Part shown: in pieces, positions 20,930-30,899 of the stretch
Numbering within the stretch: position 1 is the first letter of the stretch
Layout: every line of letters begins with the position of its first letter
Assembly (NCBI RefSeq): GCF_041146395.1
Contig: NC_090989.1
Coordinates: forward strand, 280,332,343 to 280,396,342
Source of the DNA: Eulemur rufifrons
Taxonomy: Eukaryota; Chordata; Mammalia; Primates; Lemuridae
Direction: 5' to 3'
Length of the DNA: 64,000 bases
Translations under genes and position numbers: made by a program
The notes under the pieces: model-generated
The model's database searches: none
The model's input: only the letters and a program-made list of their open reading frames with translations
What the model was told of the DNA's origin: nothing

Positions 20930-21015
20930 AGGGAGGGCCTGTCCTGTCATCCTGTGTCCAGCACAGGGCGTGACCCAGAGGAGGATGGATACATAGCTGT
21001 TAATTGAATAGAACG
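20930..21015 (+). mobile_element. L2 3' tail fragment
   Basis: CATCCTGTGTCCAGCACAGG followed by GCTGTTAATTGAATAG resembles the sense L2 tail ('tatccccagcacctagcacagtgcc...ttgttgaatgaatg'). Confidence 0.4.
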
Positions 21016-21134
21016 TAGGAACCGCCAAAGCACCTGAAAGGGGCGAATGCTGACAGGGCGCTTTCTCCCCTTCCCTCACCTTGACGGGGAGATGCTCAGG
21101 GTGTGGGGACGTGGGCAAAGGTGTCCCAGATGCA

Positions 21135-21308
21135 GCATATGGATGGAAGCTGTGTGTCCGTGGGAAAGTTGCTGGCCCTCTCTGAGCCTCAGCTTTCTCA
21201 TCAGTGAAAAATGACAGCATGCCAGCCCCGCGGAGTTGTTGGGGGGATCCCGCGAGAAGCCACGGGAATACCTGGTACTGTGCCTGACACGTGGTAGGTA
21301 CTCGGGGA
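21135..21308 (+). mobile_element. MIR SINE
   Basis: TGTGTCCGTGGGAAAGTTGC, TCTGAGCCTCAGCTTTCTCA, ATCAGTGAAAAATGACAGC and CTGTGCCTGACACGTGGTAG are sense MIR from head to tail. Confidence 0.85.
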
Positions 21309-21309
21309 G

Positions 21310-21862
21310 ATCAGCCCCTCCCCCTTCTCACTGAGGAGAAATCTGAAGGACTGTCATCTTTTCTAAGGCCTCAATGTTTCCCTTCCAACCCTCAGAAGGA
21401 TCCTCCTTTCCCAGTTGTCCAGTGTCACACAGCCCAGTGCTTGTCCTGCTGGTGCTTGGCCCTGGAGCTGGGGGTCTTGGCCTGTACCACAGCAGCCTCT
21501 GGTGCCCATGGCCTGCTCTCCTGTCCCCCGGTAACCCACGTCCCTTTGCAGGGTGGTGAGGCTCTGGGGGTGGGCTAGCGCCTTGGTCTTTGTCCACATC
21601 TTTGAGGCCTCCCTCTTGAGGCTGCAATCCCCAGGTAGAAAAGCAGACTGACTCAGGAAAGGAAAGAAGCAAAAGAACCCAGAGTCCAATTCCCACCCAG
21701 TGGAGGGGAGCGGGGAAGAGGGGCGGCCTGAACCTCTGCCCCTGGAGCTGCAGCCTCGGTGGGACTGGTTGGCAGTCGTGTGCTGGACCGGAGGTGGGAG
21801 CTGTGCGCTTCCGCGGAGCACACATCGGCAGCTCACGTAAACAGATGTTTCAGAACGGTTGT
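21310..21862. other. Non-coding stretch, no recognised element
   Basis: GC-rich with a short L2-like echo only. No exon supported. Confidence 0.4.
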
Positions 21863-21864
21863 GG

Positions 21865-22172
21865 GATAAAAATAAAATGAATGGATGAATGGATGGTGGG
21901 TGGGTGGCAAGTGCACGGATGGAAACATGGCTGCCTGTGTAATAGGTGGACAGGTGGGCGGAGGGCGGATGGCTATATGGGCAGGTGGGTGAGTGAATGA
22001 ATGCGTGCATGGCCAGGTGGATAGGTGGATGGATGGATGGATGGATGAGTGGATGTACGTACAGATGGGAAGGTGGATGGGTGAATGGGGTCAGAGTGGT
22101 GAATAGATGGCTGTACAGAGGGGTGGATGAGTGGATGGGAGGATGGGTGGGTAGGTGAGCAGGTAGGTGGAG
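21865..22172. repeat. Degenerate (GGAT)n array, about 300 bp
   Basis: Many GGATGGATGGATGG and GGTGGGTGGAT units, with GTGAATGAATGC interruptions. The purest core (GGTGGATGGATGGATGGATG) lies near 22026-22046. The minus-strand ORF full of HPPIHPSIHP is a product of the array and not a gene. Confidence 0.9.
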
Positions 22173-22175
22173 GCA

Positions 22176-22352
22176 GCACTGGCATAGCAAAAAGCACCCT
22201 GAATGGGGGTCAGAAAATCTTGCCTTTGCCCTAATTCTGCCCCTAATGCCTGTGGGATGTGGAGTGAGTTAGCTGTCCTTCTTGGACCTCAGCTTCCTTA
22301 TCTTGCTAACGGGCAATAGTCCCTGTCCCCAACTCCCCAGGGATCACTGTAA
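22176..22352 (+). mobile_element. MIR SINE
   Basis: GGCAGCACTGGCATAGCAAA, AAGCACCCTGAATGGGGGTC, AGAAAATCTTGCCTTTGCCC, GTTAGCTGTCCTTCTTGGAC and CTCAGCTTCCTTATCTTGC are sense MIR in MIR/MIR3 order, including a 'gcatagcaaaaagcac' head. Confidence 0.75.
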
Positions 22353-22569
22353 GATCCCTGGATTATGAGTGCCCCCAGGCACATGGCCTCACCAACCCCA
22401 CTGACCCAGCCCGCCTGGCCCTCGTGCCTGTCCTGTGATGAGTTTCCTCTTTCCTGTGTCCACAGGGCCTTTCCGTGCGGTTTCCGTAAACATTTTCTAA
22501 CAGCGACTCAGGGAATCGTGTTCACAGCAAAATCCCACACGGGAAACATCCATGCCCCTGAACTTGGGC

Positions 22570-22785
22570 GAGCCTGGCTGGTGTGGGCTGGGGTTAAGAG
22601 GCCATCTATGAGGTCAAGAAGTAGGTTCTGATGCCAGCTCTGGCACTCAGTGCGGTGGCAAGTCACGGCACACCCACGAGCCTCACCTTCCCCATCTGAA
22701 AACTGGAATAACAGCAGCACCCATCTCCCAGGGTGGCTAGGAGGCTCCACCACGAAATGCATTTGGGGCGCCCAGCCCAGTGCGG
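22570..22785 (+). mobile_element. MIR SINE
   Basis: GGTTAAGAGGCCATCTATG, TAGGTTCTGATGCCAGCTCT, GGCAAGTCACGGCACACCC, CCCATCTGAAAACTGGAATA and ACAGCAGCACCCATCTCCC match sense MIR through its length. Confidence 0.8.
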
Positions 22786-23049
22786 GGCCCAGGCCAGGCT
22801 CAGGGAGGCAGAGCTGCCCTCGCTGTCATCTCCGCTCTGAACCAAACAACCTCCGCCTGTTGTGAAATGAGTGTCCCCCGTGCGTGCTATGGAAACCTGG
22901 GTGCATACAGGGTTCTCAAATGGGGAAGGTTCCAGGGAGTCGGGAACCCCGAGGAACAGGCAGGCTCACAGCCACGGCAGCCACTTCTCACGCCAGCTCT
23001 GTGTGGCCGCTCTGCGGCCTGAGGACCACATGCACCTCGTCCGGGACAA

Positions 23050-23160
23050 CCAGGGGCTGGTGCTTCCTGCTACCAGCTGGGTGACCCTGGGCAAGCCATG
23101 CCACCTCCCTGAGTCTGGGCTTCCTCCCTGTAAAAGATGGGCCCAGAGTTACCTACATGC
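23050..23160 (+). mobile_element. MIR SINE fragment
   Basis: TACCAGCTGGGTGACCCTGG, GCAAGCCATGCCACCTCCC and TTCCTCCCTGTAAAAGATGG match 'ctgtgtgaccttgggcaag...cctcatctgtaaaatgg'. Confidence 0.75.
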
Positions 23161-23164
23161 TTTG

Positions 23165-24160
23165 CACTTGGCTTCCACGTCCCCTTCCGGTTTGCTGCCT
23201 AGCAAGGAGGGTGAGGTCAGCACCCTTCCCAGCTGGAGCTACAAACACTGAAGTCCAGAGAGGTTCCGGAGCTGACATCTGTGCTGAGCTAGGATAAAAG
23301 CAGAACGCCTGGCTGGGGAATAGGGGGGCTTTGCTCCCAACCTGTCCTGAGGACCCCGCTGGAGCCAATGGCCGGGCTCTGGAGCCCTCGTCAGCCCTTG
23401 ACCCCTCCTACTGCTGCTCCCTGCCAACGGGTCCTCGCAGTGGGGCCTTAAGAAACTGTCTATGACCCCCACTCCCAGGAGACCCCCCAACACTCGGCTG
23501 ACCCAAGGGACACCCACAGAGTCCACGGGAGGTTAGGCAGCCCAAGTAACAGGGTTGTTGGATCTGGTGCCCCCTCAGACCTCAGTTTGGGAGAGGTGCC
23601 CATGTGGATAGGGTAGGGACAGAGGAGCCCCAGGGGCAGCAACAACGGAAGGTCCCAGCCCCCTCCAGCCCTGGGTTCCTTCCTCTCCTTCCCCAACTGC
23701 TACTGACTCTGGTTAAAATGGCACCTCCACCATCTGTCATCCCTCCCCCACCCGTGGGCATGGCTGTGACTCGGGGGCTGGCTTGCCTCATAAACAGGCG
23801 GCTGGCGGGTCCCCAGGGCCGAGCGGGTGACAGGCCTGGTGCTGGCAGCGATGCCCAGCCAAAGGCTGGGGCTGGAGGGCCCTGAGGGCAGCGGAGCTGG
23901 GAAAGAGCCCACCGGTGGGCAGGCAGGACACCGGGTACCTTGAGGGTTCCGAGCATTAGGGAGCCTCGGCGGTGTCCCGCCTCCCAGGCAGCTCCAGGCC
24001 CCCTGTCCCAACTGTGCCCACCCCTGCCCCAGCAGCTCCAGCTCGGGCTCTCTCACATGCTCCCGCCTTGCTTCTGCTGCTTAGAGAATTTCAAATCAAT
24101 ACTTGCGTGAGGGGCTCCATGGATCCTCCCTACTGCGGCTGCCTCCAGGGAGCATGCAGC
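23165..24160. other. Non-coding stretch, weak MIR echoes
   Basis: A weak inverted MIR echo lies at about 23195-23285 (GTCCAGAGAGGTTCC). The rest is GC-rich with no recognised repeat. No exon supported. Confidence 0.35.
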
Positions 24161-24324
24161 GTGCCATGAGAATCTTTGCTTTACAAGCAGGGAAACTGAG
24201 GGCAGGGAGCAGGGCAGCGGGAGGGCATGGGTGGAGCAGGACTCACCTCCCCCCCCTTGTCTCTTCCTAGTCCCGGTTGGAGGGGGAGGGGTGTCACAGG
24301 GGCCAAATGCCCGAGCCCTGAAAC

Positions 24325-24385
24325 TGTAAACAAGCTTCCCCATCTCAGTTTTCCCATCTGGGGAATGGGGGAGTCAAGACTGCTG
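24325..24385 (+). mobile_element. MIR fragment
   Basis: CTTCCCCATCTCAGTTTTCC and CATCTGGGGAATGGGGG match the MIR 'cctcagtttcctcatctgtaaaatgggg' core. Confidence 0.45.
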
Positions 24386-24689
24386 GAGGGGGGGGCTCGT
24401 TCTAGGAGCCAGAGAGCATTTGGGGACCTGTCACTCTCTCATGGGCCCCACATCCCTCCACCAGGCAGGACTTGGGAGGGGAGCCCGGGAGGGGCTGGGG
24501 GCAGGCGCCAGGGGTGTCTGGGCAGGAATCTGCCAGGTCAGATCCCGCGGCCTTCCTTCCCCGCAGTTCCCGCTTGTCCCTCCCCGGCACGGCGCTGCCA
24601 GCTGCCCCTCCTCCCTCCCGCCTCCCCACCGCCGGCTCCGCCCCGCGAAGCCCCCAGACCCCAGCTGCGATGTTTTCACAGCTTTGACC

Positions 24690-24940
24690 AGCGGCTCAGC
24701 CTCCCCCGCTTCCCCTCCTGCTCCCCCCACTCCTCCCTCCTCCCCTCTCCCCCTGCCTCCTCCCTCCCAGTCTCTCCCCCTCCTCCTCTCCATCTCCCCG
24801 CCCCCCCCGCACTCTCCTCCTACCTCCCTCCTCTCGCCTCCCCCCTCCTCGCCCCCTCCCTGCCTCCCTCCTCTCTCCTCCCCTCCCTTCCTCCCTCCGC
24901 CCCCCTCCCTCCCTCTCCCTCCCTCCCGCTCTCGGGGGGA
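24690..24940. repeat. Long polypyrimidine tract
   Basis: About 250 bases almost entirely C and T on the plus strand, rich in TCCTCCC and CCCTCC units. The complement is G/A-rich with repeated G-runs, so triplex (H-DNA) or G-quadruplex forms are plausible. It leads directly into the X-box and CGI-2. Confidence 0.85.
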
Positions 24941-24976
24941 AGAAAGGTCACCGTGCAGCTGATTACTCAGAGCTCA

Positions 24977-24990
24977 GTTGCTGTAGCAAC
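24977..24990. promoter_or_regulatory. RFX-type X-box, perfect inverted repeat
   Basis: GTTGCTGTAGCAAC: arms GTTGCT and AGCAAC are exact reverse complements around a 2-bp spacer. RFX proteins bind such GTTGCC/T-N1-3-RGCAAC sites. It lies about 30 bp before the CpG-dense core of CGI-2 and after the polypyrimidine tract, a promoter-proximal position. No ciliary or MHC-type gene is visible to link it to. Confidence 0.6.
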
Positions 24991-25234
24991 CGGCGGGGGA
25001 AGTGGGACAGGCTGGCTTTGAGGACGCGCGAGGTCGGCCGCGGGCGGCTGGAGCCGGCGCGGGCCTCTGTGCGCCGCGAGAGGGAGGCCGCCTGCAGCCC
25101 GGCTGCTCCGCCGCGGGCCGGGCTCCGGGGGCTCGGTTTTAATGACGAGTCTCCGCGCCCCTCTCGCGCCACCCGCGTCCGCCCACCTCCCTGGGGTCGG
25201 CCAGGGGAGGGTCGCCCCTCCCGATTTGGCGGCT

Positions 25235-25285
25235 TCTCTCTCCCCGTCTGTCTCTGTCTCTGTCTCTCCGTCTCTCTCCCCCGCC
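25235..25285. repeat. (TCTG/TCTC)n simple repeat
   Basis: CTGTCTCTGTCTCTGTCTCT, with nearby CTCTCCGTC. A pyrimidine-rich short tandem repeat at the 3' edge of CGI-2. Confidence 0.8.
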
Positions 25286-25409
25286 TCCCCGCCCCTGCCT
25301 GGGTTCTAGTGGCTTCCTTTTCTCCTCTCGCAGCGCCGGCAGGGACCAGCCCTTTCCCAGTGCCTGCACGCACGCACTCGCTCTCCCAGCCTAAGGAGCC
25401 CCTTGAAAC

Positions 25410-25750
25410 ACTCAGCTCCCCTGCCCCGCCTCTGGCACTGGCATGGGAGACCCCAGGCTTCCTCGACCCAGCCAGAGACAGGGTGCGCAGGGGGACCGCT
25501 GTGTGCCCACCTCTGCCATCCAGGAGCCGCTGGGCCCCGTGGGAAGGCAGCTCTCTGCTCAAAGGGGAAGGCAGAGCCAGCTACCAGAGAGGGGCAGCCA
25601 TGCAGGCAGGGGAGGTGGGGCGCGTCCTCCTGCCAGCAGCCCAGGGAGGGAGGATCCCTGAGGTCTGGGGGCTTGGCGGTGGGGGGCACAGGCCCTGGAG
25701 CCGGTAGGCCTGAGCTCAAATCCCCGCCCCCGAGTGGGACCCTCCTCCGG
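25410..25750. other. Non-coding GC-rich stretch
   Basis: No named repeat. ORFs here read through from CGI-2 and have no recognisable domain. Confidence 0.4.
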
Positions 25751-25754
25751 GGCT

Positions 25755-26395
25755 GGTAGGAATGGAAAGTGGTTCAACCACTTTGGAAAACATTTGGCAT
25801 CTTTTTAAAAACCTGAACATGCGTTTACCATAGGTCTGGCTGTTCCACTCCTAGGCATTTATCTCAGAGAAATGAAAAGTCGTGTTTACGCAAAGACCTG
25901 TACACGAATGTTCATAGCAGCTTTATTTGTAAAAGGCGAAAACTGTAAACAACCCGATGTCTGTAGGTCAACGGGAAACGGATCAACAGGTTGTGGTGCA
26001 TCCGTGGATGGATGGGCCACTCGGCAACCTGGAGAAATGAACCGCGGCTACACGCAGCACCAGGCGGGATCCGCCACAACGCAGTTGAGTGCCAAGAGCC
26101 GCAACAGAGAGCACAGACCTGGGATTCTGTATCTGTAAAATTCCAAAAATGCAAACTAGTCTGTAGTGACAGAAAGCAGCGCAGTGGTTGCCTGGGGACG
26201 TTGGGGTCCAGGAAGGACTACAGATTGGCTCCAGGAAATTTATGTTGGGGCCAGCGACAGGGTGGCGGTGGATGTGTTCACTGTCTTAATGGTAGTGGTT
26301 GTTCTAAGGGTGGATACATACCCCAAAACTCATCCAACTGTGCAACTTAAATATGTGCAGTTATTCAGTGTCCATTATACCTCAATAAATTGAAA
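25755..26395 (+). mobile_element. L1 3' end (L1M-type)
   Basis: The L1 3' series runs in order: GGTAGGAATGGAAAGTGG, AACATTTGGCATC, TTCCACTCCTAGGCATTTAT, TTCATAGCAGCTTTATTTGT, AAACTGTAAACAACCCGATG, TGGATGGATGGGCCAC and CTCAATAAATTGAAAAGGC at the end. It is old, with deletions, and its ORF2 and promoter are absent. Confidence 0.9.
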
Positions 26396-26397
26396 AG

Positions 26398-26540
26398 GCA
26401 AATTCCTGCCCTACCACTCACTGGCTAAATGACCTTGGACGGGTCACCTTACTTACTTCTCCAAACCTCATTTATAAAATGGAATAATGGTAGCACAACC
26501 TCATGGGTTGGTGCTTAGGAGTCCACAAGACGATGTTGGT
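26398..26540 (+). mobile_element. MIR SINE
   Basis: CCTACCACTCACTGGCTAAA, TGACCTTGGACGGGTCACC, AAACCTCATTTATAAAATGG and AATAATGGTAGCACAACC match sense MIR. Confidence 0.8.
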
Positions 26541-26544
26541 AAAT

Positions 26545-27115
26545 GGCTCCATTCCGGGCAAACCATAGGTGCCCCATCTAAGGCAGAGGAGAATAGGACC
26601 ATGGGACCTGCCTGTCCATTGCTGGACTGCAAGATGTGCCCTGCTCTAGGTTGGCCCACCATTCATTCATGCCTGCCCAGTGAGAAGGGGAGTTCCTGCT
26701 CCATGCCAGACCTGGCCACTTCCTGGACAAACAAGGGAGAAACAAGCCCTATCTCCATCCTGAGTGACAGAGACACACCCTGACAATTACAACATGGAGA
26801 AGGGAGATCCGGGCATGTGCGAAGGCCCTCTGGCTGGTGGGAGTACCATATATCCCAGAATCCACAGGAAGGATCTTTGTGGGTGAAATGGAGGCAGCGA
26901 GCGAGACACAGACATGCCCAGCATGGGACATCTTGGGGCCCTGACGAGGAGTCAGTGGAGGGCGGGTGGGGGATGGGACTTGTGAGGCCTGCCCAGCCCC
27001 TGCCTGTGGTTTTCACACGGCCTGGCACAGAGCTCAGTGACTGGGGTCCGGGTCGCGTCCTATTTCCTTGCATTCCTACACCATGGGATAATTTTCAGGC
27101 TCTGAGTAGCTTTCC
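26545..27115. other. Non-coding stretch, no recognised element
   Basis: No recognised repeat family or exon. Confidence 0.4.
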
Positions 27116-27119
27116 TGGC

Positions 27120-27203
27120 CTGTGTGCTCCTGGGGGCAGCCCCTGCAGCCCCTCCCCTGTGGGCCTCCGTACCTGGCACAGAGCAGGCACCCAAGAAATA
27201 CCT
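27120..27203 (+). mobile_element. L2 3' tail fragment
   Basis: TGTGTGCTCCTGGGGGCAGC followed by CCTGGCACAGAGCAGGCACC and CAAGAAATACC matches the sense L2 tail. The Alu at 27204 is inserted at its end. Confidence 0.55.
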
Positions 27204-27551
27204 AAGAAGGTAAACTGATCCTAGCTCTCTGGGAGGCCGAGGCAGGCGGATCGTTTGAGCGCAGGAGTTCGAGACCAGCCGGAGCAAGAGCGAGACCCCA
27301 TCTCTACTAAAAAATAGAAAGAAATTATATGGACAACTAAAAAATATATATATATAAGAAAAATTAGCCGGGCATGATGGCACATGCCTGTAGTCCCAGC
27401 TACTCGGGAGGCTGAGGCAGGAGGATCGCTTGAGCTCAGGAGTTTGAGGTTGCTGTGAGCTAGGCTCACGCCATGGCACTCTAGCCCGGGCAACAGAGTG
27501 AGACTGTCTCAAAAAAAAGAAAAAAGATAAAAAAACAAGAAGGCAAACTGA
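27204..27551 (+). mobile_element. Alu SINE of strepsirrhine type, 5'-truncated, with 15-bp target-site duplication
   Basis: The flanking repeats are AAGAAGGTAAACTGA (27204-27218) and AAGAAGGCAAACTGA (27537-27551), one mismatch. The element starts within the first monomer (CTAGCTCTCTGGGAGG), so the usual GGCCGGGCGC start is missing. Diagnostic strepsirrhine features are the GAGCAAGAGCGAGACCCC junction, the AAGAAATTATATGGACAAC linker with ATATATATAT, and the second monomer phrase TTGAGGTTGCTGTGAGC. The tail is A-rich with GATA-like interruptions. This is the strongest taxonomic marker in the window. Confidence 0.95.
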
Positions 27552-27554
27552 GGC

Positions 27555-28515
27555 CCCAAAGCCCTGCTCTCACAGGCTTCACCGTCTGTCCGGTCGGAAG
27601 ACAAAAGAGACAACTGCTTCTGCCGTGGACAGGTGTGGACCCCAGGAGTTCTTCAAAGGTGTTAAGGCCGCCAGGCCACCTTCAGCACAGTTTCTAAGGC
27701 CTCTCTCAAGTTCACAGCAAGCACGGCGATTTTCTAGGCTTCCTGAGCCGGGCTTGGTGCTGCCCCTCGCTAGTGAACAGCTTTCCCCAGCCAGGTGTTC
27801 ACCCTTGGCTGGCAAGGCCCGGAAGAGGAGGGGTCTGAAGCCCCCAGGACCAGCTGCCCTTCCTGCCTCACAGACAATCCCACCCCTGCCCAGATCTCCA
27901 GGGTGGGACGGGTTGACCTAAGACAGTCCCCTGGGGGCCAGGCCAGGAGGGGTTCGGCCAGCCCCCACCTCATGCCAGAGCGGGCACAGGCCCGGGCCGG
28001 GCGCGCAGTGGGACGTGCCACCGCCTGCGATTCCTTTCCAGGCACTGAGGCTCGTGCCAGAGCGTCCCCGGTTTGTGCCAGGGAGGAGAATAAAGCGCTA
28101 AGCTGAGACCCGGCAGTTTGCTGGGAAGGAGGGCTCTGGCCTCAGAGTGGCAACTGCCTCCGTGACCCCCTTCAAAGTTCTCTTCACAAGCGCACCAGCC
28201 CGCCATGCCTGCTCCTGCCCCCGGCGCTGTGAGAGGTCAGCCAGGGCGGGAGGGAGCCAGAGGCCACGGCCCCGACACCACCGAGTCTCTTGGGCTCTCC
28301 CACGACATGGCCGAACGGGTCAACCCCCGTGGCCAGCCCGAAGCCTGTGGTTTCAGAAAGAAGTTTAATGGAAAAAATCTCACCAGATACCAGTTGCCTT
28401 GTCCTCAGAGGCTGACCCCAATGCCTCCATGCTCTGTGACATGGCCATGTCACTGCCCCTCCCTGAACCTCTTCTGAAAACTGCCTGGCATCGCACTAAC
28501 CTGCAGGTACTTTCA
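27555..28515. other. Non-coding stretch, mildly CpG-rich
   Basis: About 27940-28060 is mildly CpG-rich (GAGCGGGCACAGGCCCGGGC). No recognised repeat or supported exon. A weak MIR-like echo lies near 28430-28470. Confidence 0.4.
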
Positions 28516-28519
28516 CGTG

Positions 28520-28650
28520 GCTGATTTCACAAACGTCATTATTATTAAGATGTCCATTTCACAGAGGAAGAACTGAGGCCACAGAGTCCAGGTGAAGTGT
28601 CCAAAGCCAGCCAGGTGGTGACTGTGGCATGTGCAGCCAGAGGCCTGGAC
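28520..28650 (-). mobile_element. MIR SINE, antisense
   Basis: ATTATTATTAAGATGTCC, ATTTCACAGAGGAAGAACTG, AGGCCACAGAGTCCAGG and AAAGCCAGCCAGGTGGTGAC match inverted MIR. Confidence 0.8.
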
Positions 28651-28669
28651 TAGGTCCCAGGTCCCATTC

Positions 28670-28765
28670 CAGCTGCAGTGTGACTGAGTGGCCTTGGGCA
28701 AGGCCACCCCTGCAGGGCCTCAGTCTTCTCCTCTGCTGACGGGGGTGGGGAGGGTGTATAAGGGC
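28670..28765 (+). mobile_element. MIR SINE fragment
   Basis: TGTGACTGAGTGGCCTTGGG, GGGCCTCAGTCTTCTCC and CTCTGCTGACGGGGGTGG match sense MIR, head to middle, next to an antisense copy (28520-28650). Confidence 0.6.
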
Positions 28766-29014
28766 GCAGCTCTCAGCAGGGCGTGTGGAGTCCATGGTGG
28801 TGCCCTCCCGGTCCCTCCAGCTGGGCTGTGTAGAGGAGGAATTATTAATACATTCGCTGTGACAACTGTCACTATTCAATAGTGTCTCAAGCCCCCACAG
28901 GAGCTGGGGCTCCTCCCCTCTCCCCCTCACAGGCGGTCTGAGAGGGGCTTGTTTCAGCCCCTTCTCCCAGGAATCCCCTGCCTGTCCCTGCAGCCTCCTT
29001 CCAGACCCCACAAC

Positions 29015-29620
29015 TCATCCCTGAGCACCTACTGTGTGCCGGGCGTGGTGAGGCGCTGCAGGGGAGGACGGGGCCAGCGTGGGCAGGGCTGTGAGGGGGC
29101 CACTCGGTCTGTGGGAGCCTGGATGAGGCCCCTGCCCAGCCTGTTGTCAAGGGGAGGGGGCAGAAAAGGCTTCTAGATTTGATCTTATCTGAGCCCCAAA
29201 GGTCAAGTAGGGGTCAGCCAGGCGGAGGGCACAGGGACGCCTCTGGCAGAGGGCTCCCCGCAGGTGCAAAGGCCGGGAGTGAAGGTAAAACAGGGCTAAT
29301 TCACGGAAGGAAGGAAAGTGTTCAGCCAGAGGTGGGGAGCAGTGGGAAGTAGCACTGAGGGGTGGGCTGGGCCCTTCTAGGCCTGCAGGAGTGTTAGTGT
29401 CAACATCCCCCAGAGGGTAATTTGGAGCCATGGCAGGTTTTAGGCAGGGGAGTGGGGCATTCAGAAACACATTCCAGAAAGATCTCTGGCTGTCCTGAGG
29501 AGAAGGGATTGCAGGGGCAGAGGCAGAAGCAGGGGCACCTTCCGGTGGCTGCTGCAAACGTCCAGGTGAGAAGGAGGGCTGGATGGGTGGCAGGCGGTGG
29601 GGGGAGGCGCACGGACTGAA
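29015..29620 (-). mobile_element. L2 LINE, antisense, long fragment
   Basis: Inverted L2 from tail into body: CATCCCTGAGCACCTACTGT, GTGCCGGGCGTGG, then CCAGGCGGAGGGCACAGGGA, AAGGCCGGGAGTG, TTTGGAGCCATGGCAGGTTT, TAGGCAGGGGAGTGGGGC and CAGAAAGATCTCTGGCTG. In sense this is the L2 'cagagatcttt...aaaacctgccatggct' region. Old, no intact ORF. Confidence 0.8.
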
Positions 29621-29624
29621 AGAG

Positions 29625-30480
29625 GGGTAGATTTGACTGGACAAGGGGGCAAAGGAGAGAGGGATGGAGGGCAGGCCGTGGGGTGGATAGAGTCAGACCA
29701 CAGAGGAGAAGAGGACAGGGCCCTCCGCAGCTCTGGTTCCCGAGGCTCACCCCGGTGGTCACAGTGCGGTCCTAACTCTAGATCTGCCCTCCTGAGGCCC
29801 CGAGGGGCTTTCCTGGATGGAAACCCAGGGGTCTCTGGCAGGCCTGGGGGCAGTGCCAGGGCCAAGGAGAGAGCCTCGGCCTGCACACTCCACTTCCCAG
29901 ATGAGTCACCCCAGGCAGGGCAGGGTGGGGCCTGGCTCCACTCTGCATGGGGCCAGGTTCTTGCTCCTCAGGTTTCCTCCTCTCTGAGGTAGACAAACGC
30001 AGATGGACAGGCCCGCTGCCCACCCAGAGGCCCCAGACAGCTGCGCAAACAGCACGCAGCCTTCACTGCTCACAGAAGAATGGGGGGTGGGCAAGAGCCC
30101 CCAGGTCCTGGGGTCTGCAGGCGCAGACCAGAGCAGTAGTCCTTGGGTGCCCGGCCTATGTCTGGACACCGGCCCCCTCTCGCCAACCCCATGCCCTCAG
30201 CACCGCCTCTGTTCCTTGGCTCCAAGTGCTGAAAAGTGAAGCTCCCCAAACCTGGGGTCCTCCATGACCCCTCACCCCTGCCCTGTCTTTAGCAAGTCCT
30301 GTTGGCTCTGCCACCAAATCTATCCCCTCTCCCTCCCCACAGCCACCCCCAAGTACAGCCACCCAGGGCTTCCTGCATCCATCCCCCCTCCTCCTGGGGC
30401 AGCCCCAGGGAAACCCAGGAGCCTTGAAAGGGTCAGCTCTGGGGGATGTCAGTTCTTGGGCCATGTGGACTGGGCGGGGA
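29625..30480. other. Non-coding stretch, no recognised element
   Basis: GC-rich DNA. Overlapping ORFs on both strands show no recognisable domain. No repeat named. Confidence 0.4.
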
Positions 30481-30484
30481 CTCC

Positions 30485-30562
30485 TGCTTAGAAGAAAGAG
30501 AAGGCCAGAGAGGCTGCTCCCCTGACCAAGGTCACACTGAGAGTCGGGCAGATGAGAGGCAG
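30485..30562 (-). mobile_element. MIR fragment, antisense
   Basis: GAAAGAGAAGGCCAGAGAGG, ACCAAGGTCACACTGAGAG and ATGAGAGGCAGGGCTTCTGG match inverted MIR. Confidence 0.6.
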
Positions 30563-30699
30563 GGCTTCTGGTCTCTGCCATCCAATGGGACCCAGATCAG
30601 TGGGCAGTGGAGAGATGCGCAGGGAAGGAGGGAAGGAGGCGGGTGGAGCTGCATGGTCTGGGGTCGGGATAAGTCAGCCACGAGCACCTTGGAGAAAAT

Positions 30700-30825
30700 G
30701 ATGCTTCATTCATTCATTCATTCATTCATCAAACAATTATTCATGGAAGGCCTGCTGTTGGCCAGGCTGGGTACTAAGGGCTTGAAGGTGAGAAGGACGT
30801 TGTCCTGGAGTTCAGGAGTGCGGAG
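30700..30825 (-). mobile_element. L2 3' end, antisense, with (TTCA)n tail
   Basis: TTCATTCATTCATTCATTCA (about 30706-30730) followed by AACAATTATTCATGGAAGG, GGCCAGGCTGGGTACTAAGG and GGACGTTGTCCTGGAG is the inverted L2 tail with its TGAA tandem end. Confidence 0.8.
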
Positions 30826-30899
30826 CTGCCCCACCCACAGGCAGCAAAGCCCAGGCCCAGAAGGTAGGTACAGCTTGAGCGACTGGGTGGAATTCCGGG

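Larger units (their letters stand above)
24950..25400. promoter_or_regulatory. CpG island CGI-2
   Basis: CpG-dense core at about 25015-25200 (GGACGCGCGAGG, GCCGCGGGCGG, GTGCGCCGCG), bounded by the polypyrimidine tract and X-box upstream and a TCTG-rich run downstream. A GTTTTAATGACGAG element sits at 25136-25149. No TATA box. TTCTCCTCTCGCAG near 25320-25334 looks like a splice acceptor, but no exon can be confirmed. A plausible CpG promoter of an unseen transcript. Confidence 0.6.

Noticed and set aside
21363..22190. 275-codon minus-strand ORF with HPPIHPSIHP repeats
   Set aside because: It is the translation of the degenerate (GGAT)n array.
24227..25021. 264-codon plus-strand ORF
   Set aside because: Most of it is the polypyrimidine tract, giving Pro/Ser/Leu repeats.
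25310..25340. Splice acceptor (TTCTCCTCTCGCAG) with a following exon
   Set aside because: A single acceptor-like string with no matching donor or conserved reading frame. Not enough to call an exon.
26383..26390. AATAAA polyadenylation signal
   Set aside because: It is the natural 3' end of the L1. Similar AATAAA words near 12548 and 13530 also belong to repeats.
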